Assembly: GCA_015680685.1 (NCBI GenBank)
Contig: MNCI01028318.1
Location: 541,536 to 605,535 of the forward strand
Length of the DNA stretch: 64,000 bases
Source of the DNA: Gnetum montanum
Lineage: Eukaryota; Streptophyta; Gnetopsida; Gnetales; Gnetaceae
Direction of reading: 5' to 3'
Part shown: positions 36,150 to 47,205 of the stretch, one piece after another
How positions within the stretch are numbered: the first letter of the stretch is position 1
Layout of the letters: every line of letters starts with the position of its first letter
Made by a program: the position numbers and the translations under genes
The notes under the pieces: model-generated
The model's input: only the letters and a program-made list of their open reading frames with translations
The model's database searches: none
What the model was told of the DNA's origin: nothing

Positions 36150-36900
36150 TCTAGTTCTATGTACTTATCAAATTGAGTTTCTTCATTGGTAATTAGCCAC
36201 CGGGTGCCCTCTTGTTGGGTGGCTACTACATATAGGAAATTTTACACACATCTTATGTCTATGCATTGATTACATGGCTTAGTTTCTTTGCACTTAATAT
36301 TCCAAATTATTTGCACATAATTACACCCTTGATTGCTATATGTGATACATGAAATCCTTCATATGTATATGATTCCAGCTTCATTATCCTTGGAAATTTC
36401 CAAGGACAAATCACGAATTCAAAGCTTAGCATCCACAATGGTAAGCCAAGATCTTCCCATGATAATTAGGAATTCTCCCTCATTTTTTCCGATGTGAATA
36501 ACTAGAAAATTGATAGGGTAGGACTAGCCACTAATGGTATTAATTACATCATCCACTAGTCAAAGTGGAACTATGATTGACTAGTTTGCAAGCTCTAAAC
36601 AAATGTTACTTTTCTTTAGTGCTGGGAGGTTTCAAGTCTAGTACATGTCTTAAGATATTAGATTTACTCTAGACCTAGAATATAATAGAGCTTTGCATGG
36701 TTTTTGTCTTGATATTTAGAGATAAATCAAGGGACTTCCTATATTAGTTCTTTTTTGTAAGAGAGCCCCTACTTTGATCCAATGGGCTATTGTTTGTGTG
36801 AGCATGATAGTTGTGATGTTTGAACCTAAATAAGTTAGAATCTTACTACATTGAGAAGGTCTTGATGTGGATGGGGTGGAATTAGATGTGTTACCCATCT
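36150..36900 (-). pseudogene. Element C protease and linker
   Basis: Near 36,640-36,700 the active-site block reads PCKALLYSRSRVNLIS, where the catalytic Asp-Ser-Gly has become Tyr-Ser-Arg. The second block, EGEFLIIMGRSWLTIVDAKL, is near 36,420-36,480, and the linker CNYVQIIWNIK near 36,310. The frame 36,716-36,898 carries the start (TIAHWIKVG, as ITNWIKEG in E). The active site is destroyed. Confidence 0.75.
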
Positions 36901-37550
36901 ACTAAGTCTTTTCTAGACTTGTTTTAAACAATGGTCATTTCTTAGGTTAAGACTCATAAGTAACCTTCCCCTCATGCATATTGACTACCCTTGTAGCATT
37001 CTTTAGCTAGGGTTGTGATGGTAAGTCCCCTTGCATGACAAGAAGTGACACTAGTGGTGTAAGAGATATAAGTGTTGAGTAGAAGGTTTGGCTATTAGTG
37101 GATGCACATATGAGTTGAGATTAGTCTTTGATGGCATTGATCTATGGTATTCTACTAAATAGTACTATGGGGCCTGAGAAGTGGCATGATCAAGAAATAT
37201 TGGATGCTGGATGAAATATCCATGTGGATTTGGCTATTAATATGGATATTATTGGTGAAGTGGTTTCATAGCTCATGATTGAGGCTATTGCCACTACTAA
37301 TAATAGTGCTCCTACAACTATGGCAAAGCTTCACTAGGATAGTACATTATTTGAAGGTTCTATTGGTAATTACCTTGAGGATAAGGTAATCATTTGGGCA
37401 TTTGTCTCTTAATAAACTTGGGATTAAGTGCATATGCCTCTATTTCTTGTAGATGTACCATAATTGGACAACATCCCTTAGGATGTTTATACTAGCACAT
37501 AGTGCAACCTTCATCATCTATAGAGATGGTATTTGAAACCTTAACTATAG
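36901..37550 (-). pseudogene. Element C gag, C-terminal piece
   Basis: Pro/Tyr/His/Gln-rich tail of gag up to a finger remnant near 37,480-37,510, matching B at 22,750-23,420. Interrupted at 37,550 by solo LTR G. Confidence 0.6.
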
Positions 37551-39494
37551 TGACTCAAAACGTCGATGGTTGGAACACCGAGAGGTTGCCGAGTGAACAG
37601 TTTAACCCTGGATCTATGCAAGGGTTGTGCTGGAGAAAATGAAAGTGGGATGCCCTGAACGGTCTGGTCGATTAGACAGGGACTTAATCGGTGTATCTTA
37701 ACCTTACGTAAATGTTTGTTTTGGAATTGAGACACGTGAGATAAATCAATCATTAATAAATGCAAGCTGATGAAAATAGTGTAAAACAATGATTACAATA
37801 AAGAAATAGCAAAACATACTCGGGTAAGAAAGTGCACCACCCCAAGGTTGCAGATTTGATTCTTTGCTTTGTTTGAAAGGTGTACAATAGGTTATGCAAC
37901 GCTGGAGAGACACTACTTACACTGAATGGTATAGTCACAATTCTTTTGCTTGCTAATATATTTGCTAAGATGTTAGAATGCTTGAATCAAAAAGGGATGT
38001 TTGGAGCCAACCAGAGAACTCAAAGATAAATAAAATGCTTAGAAAAATGCCAACTACGCCTTCTAAAGGCCAACTTAAAAGCTAAATGCCACAAAATCCA
38101 ACTCTATTTTCCAAGAAGCGAATCAAGAATCCAACTAGCCAACACAAAAAGCCAACAAGCCAACTGCTCTTGCCAATGTAAAAAATCCAACCAATTTTCT
38201 TTTTGCTAACAATCTAAATTTTTTTTCCAACCTCCCGAGCACTATTTTCTAGGGTATTTATAGGGCCAGGAGTAGGAGAGAAATATGGTCTGGATGCCAC
38301 ATGTCCTAGACCCCACAGGATTCTATCATGTGTGTACCATGTAGGTGTGCGATGCTAGATGTGAACTTTGTTACGCTGTGTGACCATACCGCTAGAACTG
38401 CATGTGCCGAGATCTAGTGTGGTAACAACACAAGAAAAATGGAGCTTATTCTCTAGGACTACGTCTTCCCTACCTTTGCAAGAAGGGTTAAGCATAGGAA
38501 CAATGTTTTGGGAACTAACCAGGGGGATGCAAAGTGGAGTGGAATTGCTGATTTTTCCAAGGAGATGCCAAAGTGAGGAAGATTGCTATCAATAAGTTCT
38601 AGAGCTACCTGAAGATGTCTTGCTACTTCTGTACTAGTGTTGCATTACTCACCCTATTCAAAACATTGGTGTAGCATGAGTAGCTTCTTGCTATGCTGTG
38701 CTATGCTACATAGCATAGCCTAGCGTAGCCACTGGTCTTGACTAAAATTTGTGTAAGAGCTGAAGAACATTTGTTTACAACTTTCATTCTTCATGCCAGA
38801 GAGCTTTTGAACTTGCAGAACTCATGTTTGAAACACTTGCTGATTTTTCATTATTGCTATGTTGTGCTACACTATATAGCACAGCACAGCATAGTAGTTA
38901 GCATATCATGCATCCCTATTTAATTCATCAATTTCTACAAAGAAACTTTGCTCAAGGCCTGAGGACTAAGTGGGGCAGGAAGATTTGGAGGCCGAAGTAT
39001 TATCAAACTGTCATTTTCTTGTTAGAATCACTTGGCAAGATGGGCCTTTCTTCTTTTCCTTTGCTATGCTATGCTACGCTACAGAGCGTAGCATCTTGCA
39101 TTAGTGACTTATTTTGCAATCATTCTATTACTTAGCATTTGGTTGCTTGAGTAGCTATCTTTCAAAGCTTTCTACACTACATAGCGTAGCATGGCGTAGC
39201 ATACTTTTTCACTAGAAAACTTTTTGAACTGTTTTGCTCATCCCAAACACTTTTGAAAACTCCCAGCATAGTTTTTGTGTAGATTGTTAGCCATGTCAAT
39301 TATCTAGTTCGGTAGGCCGAAGAGTCCATCGGACCTATCAGCTCTAGAGATAGAAAACTTGTCAGACTAGATAGTTGAACCTTAGTTCCTGCATTTTCCT
39401 ACAGAACTGTCATGACACTACACTTGTGGAAGTCCTTGCCTAAATTTCAAGACCCTGCTGAAGCATGATGGTCCTGAAATTTTATGGTTTTTCA
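37551..39494 (-). mobile_element. Solo LTR G (different family) inside element C gag
   Basis: About 1.94 kb bounded by TG...CA (plus strand TGACTCAAAACG ... GGTTTTTCA) and lying exactly where C's gag homology is broken. On the minus strand it starts TGAAAAACCATAAAATTTC and has a TATA box CTATAAATA at 38,255-38,263, giving a U3 of about 1.2 kb. Flanks TATAG and TTAGC are at best a weak target duplication. No internal region or partner LTR is present, hence solo. It has palindrome clusters at 38,688-39,204. The open frames within it are not protein-like. Confidence 0.68.
38688..39204. repeat. Four palindromic CTATGCTA/GCGTAGC clusters in solo LTR G
   Basis: Clusters at 38,688-38,730, 38,855-38,896, 39,061-39,094 and 39,172-39,204. 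Two hold perfect hairpins: GCTATGCTA-CA-TAGCATAGC (38,700-38,719) and ATGCTACGCT-ACAG-AGCGTAGCAT (39,071-39,094). They stand 110-210 bp apart in diverged repeat units of the U3. Confidence 0.7.
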
Positions 39495-41390
39495 TTAGCT
39501 ACTAAAGCAACTTTTCCTTTACGTCCAAGTTCTCTCTTATTCTTGTTGTCTTTGCTTCTTATGAAGGCTTTCTTTGCTCTTTCTTCCATAATATTTAACA
39601 CTTTTGTACACTTTTTGTGAATTGAATCCCACATTTTTGGTACCTATGTGCTACATCAGCAATAGATTTTTGGATTGGTAGCATGTCTTCTTTGATTTCT
39701 TGATCCAAGGTTTCTTCCTCTTAGGTATCACATACCCATGCATCTCTCTTTCTTATGGTTGGATCCCTATTGTACTTTTTAGCTAATTCTTTTTTTCTGA
39801 GTTTCTCCTTTCTCTTTGGCCACTTGATTGATCAATCTTTGAATAAGATTGATAATCAGTTCTAATAATCTTCCCTAGGCATAAACCACAAGGATCTCTT
39901 TAGTTTTACTTCTTATCCCATGTACGATGTGCCTAAACTATTCCTTTGATGAAAATCTGTGGCATGGGCATGTCTGTAATAGTGAATAATATCTATCTAT
40001 TACCACATCAAGGGTTTCATGAGTCCTTTGTTTCTAGTTTTGGATTTTTTTTCTTAGATTTGATACTCATCAATAGGTTTGATATTTATCATTAAAGATT
40101 TCAAGCATGGTACTCTAATGTCTAATGGATTCAAATTCTATTGACTTGCACTAGCTTTTTGGTTCCTTCATAAGTGTTCTAGAAAACAACTTCAATTTCT
40201 ACTAATCACTCTCTATGTATTGAAGGACACAAATATTGTGGAATGCCTGAAGGTGATGCTGTGGATAAGCATTGTAACTAACTTCAAATCATGAAATATT
40301 ATTCATATCTAGTCATTTGATACAACTACCTATCACATGCCTAGTCGATATGTAGATAGATTTTTGAATATTGATCATGCTTTGGCTTGCCATAAGGGAT
40401 TCATCACTATGATTGGGTTTGTATGCTCTATTATACTGATGGCCCCTTCTATGCTCATGCCTCTCTTGATCCTCTCTACTATCTCTTCTTCTTCTTTGTT
40501 CATACCCTTAATTGTCTAAATCAAATACCTTGAATATCTATCATTATGGCCATGATTTTACCTTTCTTCACTATCAGAGTTCCTATACTTGTGCCTTCTT
40601 CTATCAGAGTCCTCTGATGATCATGATGATGTAGATGAGGTGGTAGGAGAATGTTGCAAACTAGTTCTCCTTTTATGGCTGTTGTATATCTCCTTATGAG
40701 ATTTACCAAGATCCCTTGGCCTATAGTCCCATTTTTATCTTGAGTTAGCCTCCTCCTTGTGTGTATCTAATAGAGTAGAATGAAGTTGGGCTTTGATAGG
40801 TTCCTCTAGTTTGATGATAGGTGTCTTTGAAAGCTCCTCACGGTTTTGGTGGAGTTATTTTGAAATGAATTGATTAGCATCAAGTTCTTCTATGACAAAA
40901 GAAGTGTTGGTCTACATCCCTTTTCAATGAATATGTTTTTTCTCCATGGTGGCATCTCTTCTCATTTGCTCCTTTGTGGGTTGGTAGGGTCTACTCATGT
41001 GCTAAGTCACATGATACCCTTCCTAGATATGATCCAAATGCATTCCCTTTAGAGTAGTTTGTAGCATGTTTAGTGCTACATGTTTTGGGGGCAATACTAT
41101 GTTTCCTTACATGCCTCTCCATCTTATTTTCTTATCCTAATGAAAGATGAAAGTAAAGTTTGGATGGTATGGATCAGTGTAAGAATAGGTGATTCATGTC
41201 TACATTGCCATCCCCCATTCATTTTCATCAACAATTCTATCATTGCTTCTTCTTACCTCATTGATAGATGATAGTTGGTCATTATGTGAAGCCATAGAAT
41301 AGTTTTAGATGGTTTGTGTTAAAAGTTTTCTTTACTTATATTTTTTGGATTTGGCTTTAAGTTTTAGATACAACAAAATTTGAAAAATCA
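39495..41390 (-). pseudogene. Element C gag, N-terminal piece
   Basis: Resumes after G. Matches B gag from 23,460 upward: capsid remnant near 40,100-40,300 and the N-terminal Arg/His/Ser-rich region near 40,520-40,710. Start codon not clear. Many stops. Confidence 0.6.
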
Positions 41391-41414
41391 ATTACTTAGC
41401 ATAACATTGACTTA

Positions 41415-41432
41415 GCCCTAGAAATGATGCCA
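41415..41432 (-). other. Degenerate primer binding site of element C
   Basis: Element strand TGGCATCATTTCTAGGGC, one base from the LTR and in line with the TGGTGCCATTGCCAAGGA site of A. More changed than in the other copies. Confidence 0.55.
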
Positions 41433-41433
41433 A

Positions 41434-42306
41434 TAAGGAGCAGTGGAGTATCCAACACCCAACCATATAAGATACAAGTGTTCATGCACGATCCCAATTG
41501 AATTCCATAGACAAGGCAATGTGATTATGCAAGTAATTAATTAGAGTTTGCAATCATTGTCTTCCCACGTAAGGTGGTAAATTTAATGCATATTGTTTTA
41601 ACTCATGATGAGGTATATGATAGATGATGTTTTATTGGCCATATTACACCTAGTGAACATGAAGTAAATGGAAAGTGATTCTAAGTATAAGTAATAATAA
41701 ACAAATCTAATCTAGCCTATGTGATGAGCAGCTAGTCCTAATCTTTTATTCACACCTTGGCCTACATGTAAGTACTACTAGGATTACCAAGTACCAAACT
41801 ATTGGACGTACCAAGTGATAGTACTATTAGATTACCAAATAGCTACACTTCAATACTCGAGATCAATCATACTCATTCTACTTAATGATAGTAGTGGTAA
41901 ATTGCATAGAAAGTAAATCAATAACTATGAAAATAGTAAACATTACACTAAATTAAAGCAGAAATAAAACTAAGTGTTGATGCAATGATGGAAAGTAATC
42001 TTGATCTTTATTTCTAGTCATGCAATGTGTTCAAGTACATCACACTCAAATAAAGATTCTATTCAATCACTTAATATCACACTGTAGGCACACACTACTA
42101 AGTACTGAAAGCTAAAATTATGAAAACAAACTTAAAGTGTTTTGCTACTATGTTATTAAATCTATTGTAGATCTATATGCCTAAGTGTTACTTTTACAAG
42201 TTAGCCTGCACCCTATGATATTGTTTATATGATAACATATCTAGGGCATCATAGATACAAATTGCAAATACAATATCATTATGGTGAAATTTTTGACTTT
42301 CTCATA
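41434..42306 (-). repeat. 5' LTR of element C
   Basis: Inner edge TAAGGAGCAGTGGAGTATCC aligned with TGATGAGCAG... of B. Shared blocks include ATGTGTTCAAGTACATCACA and GATTACCAA runs. The outer edge near CTTTCTCATA is approximate. Confidence 0.72.
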
Positions 42307-42542
42307 AATGTTCATTGTCTCTAAATGGTGGACATCACTTAACTAAAGTAAGTTGGGAAAGATTTCCTACTAGTATCATTGATTAGTCTCAAAATATTTA
42401 GTCACATGATTTTGAGAAAATTTGTATTATCCAATGGTAAGTATTTTGGAGTAGTTAATCACCTACAAGATCATCTCATTTACTAGGATGTAATTGATAT
42501 GCAGTAGTAATTCCTATAATGGTATTTTAGATTAGAAAATAA

Positions 42543-43636
42543 TTGCTTAAATTGACCCACTAAGATCTTCAATTCTAAATAGATCATCACACATCCTATG
42601 TTAAAGGCTACCATACCTATTAGTGCTAGAAGTAGAAGAGAATTTTTCTAATGCTTGCTCCACAACTAAATATCTTTCTTTATATGCTTTATTAGGTATG
42701 ATTTATCCATTCATATAATTCCTCGTATGATAAGTCACAATGGCTAAGACATGTGCAGGTGATGTTGATGATGACTGAATATGAAGTTGTATACTTGCCT
42801 TTGCTTCTATCCTAGTATCACCAACTTGATTATAAGAAAGAATACAATGGAGATTAGGATTGGTATTATGAATCATAATTTGATAGGAATGACATCACTT
42901 GCTTAGTGCTATTATCCTCTAGATATGAGGTAGACCATTAGTGTTGAATGTTACTGTCTTACATACCTAGCATAACGTATTGATTGATAGATAGAGTCAA
43001 TCTTCTAAATAGTGCACTACATAATAACACTGAAAGTCATGTTTTTCTCTATTCTATTTTACTGGAGGTGTTAGTTCCTTCATAGCTCATTGCTTGAATT
43101 AGTCCACTAAGATCTTCAATTCTAATTAGATAATCACATATCCTATGTTGAAGGCTACCATATTTGTTAGTGCTAGGAGCAGAAGAGGATTCTTGTAATA
43201 CTTTCTTTGCAACCAAATACCTTTCTTTATGCTCTTTATTTGGTATGACTTACCTATTCTTGTAGTTCCTTATATGATAAGACATAATGGTTTAGATGTG
43301 TGTGGTTGCTAATGATGGTGAGTGAATATGAAGTTGTATGCTTACCTTTACTTCTATCCAAGTATCATCAGCTTAATTGTGAGAAAAATTACAATGCTGA
43401 TTATGGTTAATCCTATGACTTATAATTTGATATGAATGAAATCACTTTCTTAGCATTATTATCCCCTAGATATGATGCTGACCATTGGTGTTAAATGTTA
43501 GTCTCTCACATGCCTAGCATACCATATTGATAGATAGATAGAGTTAATCTTCCAAATAGTAAGCTACGTAATAATACTTCAAAGTCTTATTTTTATATAT
43601 TCTATTTTTCTATAGATGTTGATTTCTTCATAGCTA
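42543..43636 (-). repeat. Tandem duplication, about 547-bp unit
   Basis: Two diverged direct copies, 42,543-43,089 and 43,090-43,636. Both start TTGCTTRAATT, both contain CACTAAGATCTTCAATTCTAA, and both end near CTTCATAGCT. Coding-like pieces on the minus strand (IRTIMSYHIRNYKNR-type, YLVAKKVLQESSS, RIEDLSGLIQ) are alike in both. I could not assign them to a family. They lie directly downstream of the Helitron-like fragment in its orientation, so may be part of it. Confidence 0.7.
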
Positions 43637-44947
43637 CTTCTTCTCTAGCATGCCTTAACTATTCATAAAATTATCTAGCAAGTTATCAGTTACATTGGTT
43701 TGTATGAATAGGTACTTACTTTTAATGCTTTCATCAAATAAAGTAAGCACAATTTCTACATCATGGAAAGGTGATTATATTAATAGTTATGACCAGTAGT
43801 AATCTATCTATTTGTCTTCATCTTGTGCTAGTAGGACTAAGAATCTTTAAAATGGCTAAATAATAGCTATAATCTCCTTCCATTTCCACTTATCCCCCAT
43901 GCAGTTGGGATTATATGGGTAGAACTAATAATATTGAAGTAGGATTTAGGAGCATCCCAATTTAAGATCACAAGGCTATCTTCATTGATTATATATATCA
44001 TTTGTAACATGTTAAAAATATTGATGTCATGATCAACATCTATGTCATCTAGTGAAAAAGGATCTATTTGGACATATTGGTAAAATTTGTCATAGGAACA
44101 CTTGTAGTGTAAAGCCATGTAAACATGTCCTCTATTGACAATAAAGTTATATTAGGTGTCTATCTAGTTCTCTTTCTTGAGAATGAGCAATGATAAGTTT
44201 CAAATTCTTAATGGCAAAACATTAGTGATCTTCTTTGGTTCATATGAGAAGAAAATGGTATGCACACTATGGTGGAACTAACAACCATGGGCATGTGAGA
44301 TTTGGAGTAGCAAGTTAACTTGAGTGATTAACATCTCCTCCACTCATGTTAAGGATGATAAAAAAGGAATCCTTATGCTTAGATCCATTGTATTTTTGGC
44401 ACTAAACCTTGGAACATCTCTTTTGTTGATGCAATAACCACAAAAAGCGCCAAAGGGATGTAGCTGCAATAGAATACTAATGTAGGATTCATGACATATA
44501 GAGTAAGATCTTGAGCACATAAGATCATCAAGTCTTTTTTCTAAAAGCATTGATCACAACATCAATGTCTACCATAGACTTGGAGTAGTCAACATAATTG
44601 CTTGGTCGTGGCTTAGGTTTATTATTTTCAATAGCTACTGATTCTTGTTGGACATGGCATCGTATACCTTGCTAAAGTGATTTTTATCTTTAAAGCTCTA
44701 TTTATTTTAAGGACATAATTCTTCTTCCATGGTAGGCGTACAACCTAATTGTTATAGGTGAATTAGGCCCTTGGGAGTTTGATGACTCTTCACATTATTG
44801 TCTCATTCTTCTTTCTTATCTTTTCTTAGCTTCTTACCTATAATGTTCTTCAATTCCAACCTCTTGGATCCTTTGATATTAATATAGTTGATATTGATTC
44901 ATCAGTCATGGAATTTCAATGCTGGGATTAGGATCAGATGTAGTTGA
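43637..44947 (-). pseudogene. Helitron-like RepHel N-terminal region, decayed
   Basis: The minus-strand frame 44,344-44,550 includes FCGYCINKRDVPRFSAKNTM, matching the CxxC...K(G)xVPxFSxxN region of Helitron helicase-like proteins. After a gap come VNRGHVYMAL and NWDAPKSYFNI in 43,867-44,190. Upstream, near 44,800-44,880, lies a basic RRxR-type stretch, and 44,560-44,640 has KPKPRPSNYVDYSKSMVDID. The order fits the N-terminal half of a Rep/helicase protein. No Rep HUH motif or helicase domain could be found, so only this portion survives. Broken by stops, and by Copia F at 44,948. Confidence 0.55.
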
Positions 44948-45429
44948 TGTTAGAGATGTGAAGACAAAATCTATAGTTAACTTGTGTTGAACGCCACTCT
45001 TGTCTTGTTTAGTTTTAGAATTTTCTAAAATATGAAGAAAAGAGTTAAGATATCTAAAACTTATTATAAAACAAAAAGTGAAGACATGTCTAAGTTAATT
45101 ATTGATTGTTTCCATTATTGTAACCCTAGATGTCATTATTTAAATCTATCTTGGGTTGGTTATGGTGAGTGAGTTGAAAGTGTATGGTCTCTTGTGTAAG
45201 GGTTTTTGTGTAGAAAAACAACTCACTTGTGATCTTTGTAAACATTTGTGTCTATCTCTATAGTTTTAAAGATGTTGTAAAAAGTTGCCAAGTTGCTTTC
45301 TTGTTTATCTTCCTTGTTTCTTTCTTACTCCATTCTATAAGTTTTTATTTCCTTGTTATTCTATTAATTTTTGTGCTAGGAATATTTGCAAATAATAATG
45401 ATTTTTAAACAATGCGTAATTTGTCAACA
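44948..45429 (+). repeat. 5' LTR of Copia element F
   Basis: 482 bp, TGTTAGAGATGTGAAG to TTGTCAACA, colinear with 46,093-46,560 (shared TTAGTTTTARAATTTTCTAAA and GTTTCCATTATTGTAA). Confidence 0.88.
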
Positions 45430-45431
45430 AG

Positions 45432-45447
45432 TGGTATTAGAGCAAGG
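45432..45447 (+). other. Primer binding site of Copia element F
   Basis: TGGTATTAGAGCAAGG, the initiator tRNA-Met complement (TGGTATCAGAGC) with one change, two bases after the LTR. Confidence 0.88.
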
Positions 45448-45623
45448 TTAAGCAAGGCTAAGTTGTGTAATGTTTGTTCTTAGTGAAACACAAAAATGTT
45501 TTATAGGGTGGATTATTTGCAAATTATTTTTCTATTTCAGTGCAGATTATTTTGTTTTAGTGAGAGTTGTATGTACAAGATAGTAAAGATGTCTTATTTT
45601 TGTTCTCATTGATGAATGAAATA

Positions 45624-45760
45624 GATGGATAAAGGAAAGAGACCAAGATGGTGGCATTGTCATGAGATTAGACATGTGAAAAGGGATTGCTCTGTTTNTT
45701 GGCATTGTCATGACATTAGACATGTGAAAAGGGATTGCTCTGTTTTGAGACATGATGATG
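45624..45760 (+). pseudogene. Copia element F gag zinc-knuckle scrap
   Basis: Reading KGKRPRWWHCHEIRHVKRDC, the CX2CX4HX4C nucleocapsid knuckle with its first Cys changed to Trp. It appears twice, because 45,652-45,697 and 45,700-45,745 are near-identical around an N at 45,698. Nothing else of gag-pol follows. Confidence 0.65.
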
Positions 45761-46092
45761 TTGTTTCTTGGATTTATTATTGTTGAAGAGATATTTTACT
45801 TTTATGTTAGAGTGTGAGCTACATGTCTCTTTAGTTTTACATAAGTTTTGTGTTAGCATGTGTTATAGTTTTTTCGAATAGTATTTGGTAATGTTGGTGT
45901 AATGCAATCTCATGTTTTTGTGGCTTGAGGAGGCTTGGTCCGTTAAGATGTTTCATGCAAAATTACTTTTTGAATGGTTATGTGTGCACTTGTGATTTTT
46001 CTGCATGTTGTGAAAGGCATGGAGTATTGATTGATGAAGTTGTCCCAACTTGTTTTTCATCAGTCTTAGTGATTTTTCTTTAAGTGGGATAT

Positions 46093-46560
46093 TGTTAGAG
46101 ATGTGAAGAAAAATTTGCAGTTAACTTGTATTTAACTTCACTTTTGTATTGTTTAGTTTTAAAATTTTCTAAAATATGAAAAGAAGAATTAAGATATCTA
46201 AAACTCATTGTAAAAGAAAAAGTGAAAACATGTCTAAGTTAATTATTGATTGTTTCCATTATTGTAATCCTAAATGTCACTATTTAAATTCATGTTGGGT
46301 TGGTTATAGTGAGTGAGTTGAGAGTGAATAGTCTCTTATGTAAGGGTTCTTGTGTGGAAACAACTTACTTGTGATCTTTGTAAACATTTCTATGTATCTC
46401 TATAGTTTTGAAGATGTAAAAATTGCTGGGTTGCTTTCTTGTTTATCTCACTTTTTCTCTCTTACACCATTTTGCAAGTTTTTATTTTTCTGTTGTATTA
46501 TTTTTTGTGCTGGTAATATTTGTGAATAATGATTTTTACACAATGCATAATTGGTTAAGG
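46093..46560 (+). repeat. 3' LTR of Copia element F
   Basis: Starts TGTTAGAGATGTGAAG right after the polypurine tract TAAGTGGGATAT (46,081-46,092); the end TTGGTTAAGG is decayed relative to TTGTCAACA. Confidence 0.85.
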
Positions 46561-46664
46561 GTTGGACCCATAGAAGGTGTATTCAAATGTATCAATATAC
46601 TCAAACTGATTATGTATTGAAAAAATATTAAAATCTTAATGTAAAATATTATAATACACAAGTT

Positions 46665-47205
46665 ATTATCAACGGCCGAGGGGGAGTCGTCATCCGGCGG
46701 TCTCGACTGGGCCTTTGACCATGTCCTCCTAGGACCTTGCGGAGACTGCACACGGGCAGGCCGGTTTAGGCCCCGCTGAGGGATTCATCGGCTGAGGACA
46801 CCGAACCCAGAGAGAACACGGTTGGGCAGAAGACTCTTGATAGGGGCCGCTGCGGGCTGGGGAACACTTTCTGAGACACAAACCCTGCCCCTGCAATCTT
46901 ACCCCAGACGCTGCAATGGATTGAGAATATCAGAGATCACATGACAGGTATTGCCCAGATAATTGAAGAGAATTGCCCTGGCCTGGCTGTTGGCCGGGCA
47001 AGCAATTCCGCACCTCCAAATCCCCAAGGAGAGTAGGAGCTCTAACCACGAACACCCCAAAAGCCCCCAAAGTGACTGGTGGGGCCGCCGGGACATGTCC
47101 ATCTTGGTGCAAAATACTGTTTAAAAGTCCTGGGTTGGGATATTCCACCCCCTAACGGGGATGCCTTGAGGCGGTTGGTGGTCCGTTCTCATGTATAGGA
47201 ATAAA
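46665..47205. other. GC-rich, CpG-containing island, unidentified
   Basis: About 540 bp with clearly higher GC than anything around it, abrupt at both ends (AT-rich before 46,660 and after 47,215). Short open frames on both strands overlap (46,899-47,148 minus, 46,973-47,155 plus), which is expected of GC-rich DNA and is no proof of coding. I do not recognise a protein or RNA in it. Candidates are a captured gene fragment or an insertion of foreign or organellar origin. Confidence 0.5.

Larger units (their letters stand above)
29526..42306 (-). mobile_element. Element C: Ty3/Gypsy retrotransposon with full but decayed pol
   Basis: Oldest of the nested group by position. Order in transcription: 5' LTR 41,434-42,306, degenerate PBS, gag (split by solo LTR G), protease, RT, RNase H, integrase, PPT1, spacer, ORF X remnant; its 3' LTR lies beyond D, left of the window. 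Flanked on the right by Helitron-like DNA. Confidence 0.82.
44948..46560 (+). mobile_element. Copia element F, internally deleted
   Basis: 1.6-kb plus-strand Ty1/Copia element: LTRs 44,948-45,429 and 46,093-46,560, PBS at 45,432, a gag zinc-finger scrap, and the PPT AAGTGGGATAT just before the 3' LTR. No protease, integrase or RT. Flanking GTTGA (44,943-44,947) and GTTGG (46,561-46,565) fit a 5-bp target duplication with one change. It sits in the Helitron-like fragment. Confidence 0.85.

Noticed and set aside
38368-39135. Short plus-strand frames in solo LTR G
   Set aside because: They fall in the U3 of an LTR and cross the palindrome clusters; no protein similarity.
38688-39204. CRISPR-like array of palindromic repeats
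   Set aside because: Only four unequal, diverged clusters, in a eukaryotic LTR, with unlike spacing and no constant repeat.
42543-43636. hAT-type transposase in the tandem duplication
   Set aside because: A fragment reading TIMSYHIRNYKNR recalled a transposase block, but the rest does not follow that family's order.
46665-47205. Plastid or mitochondrial insert
   Set aside because: GC content and abrupt edges suggested it, but I recognise no organellar gene or intron in it.
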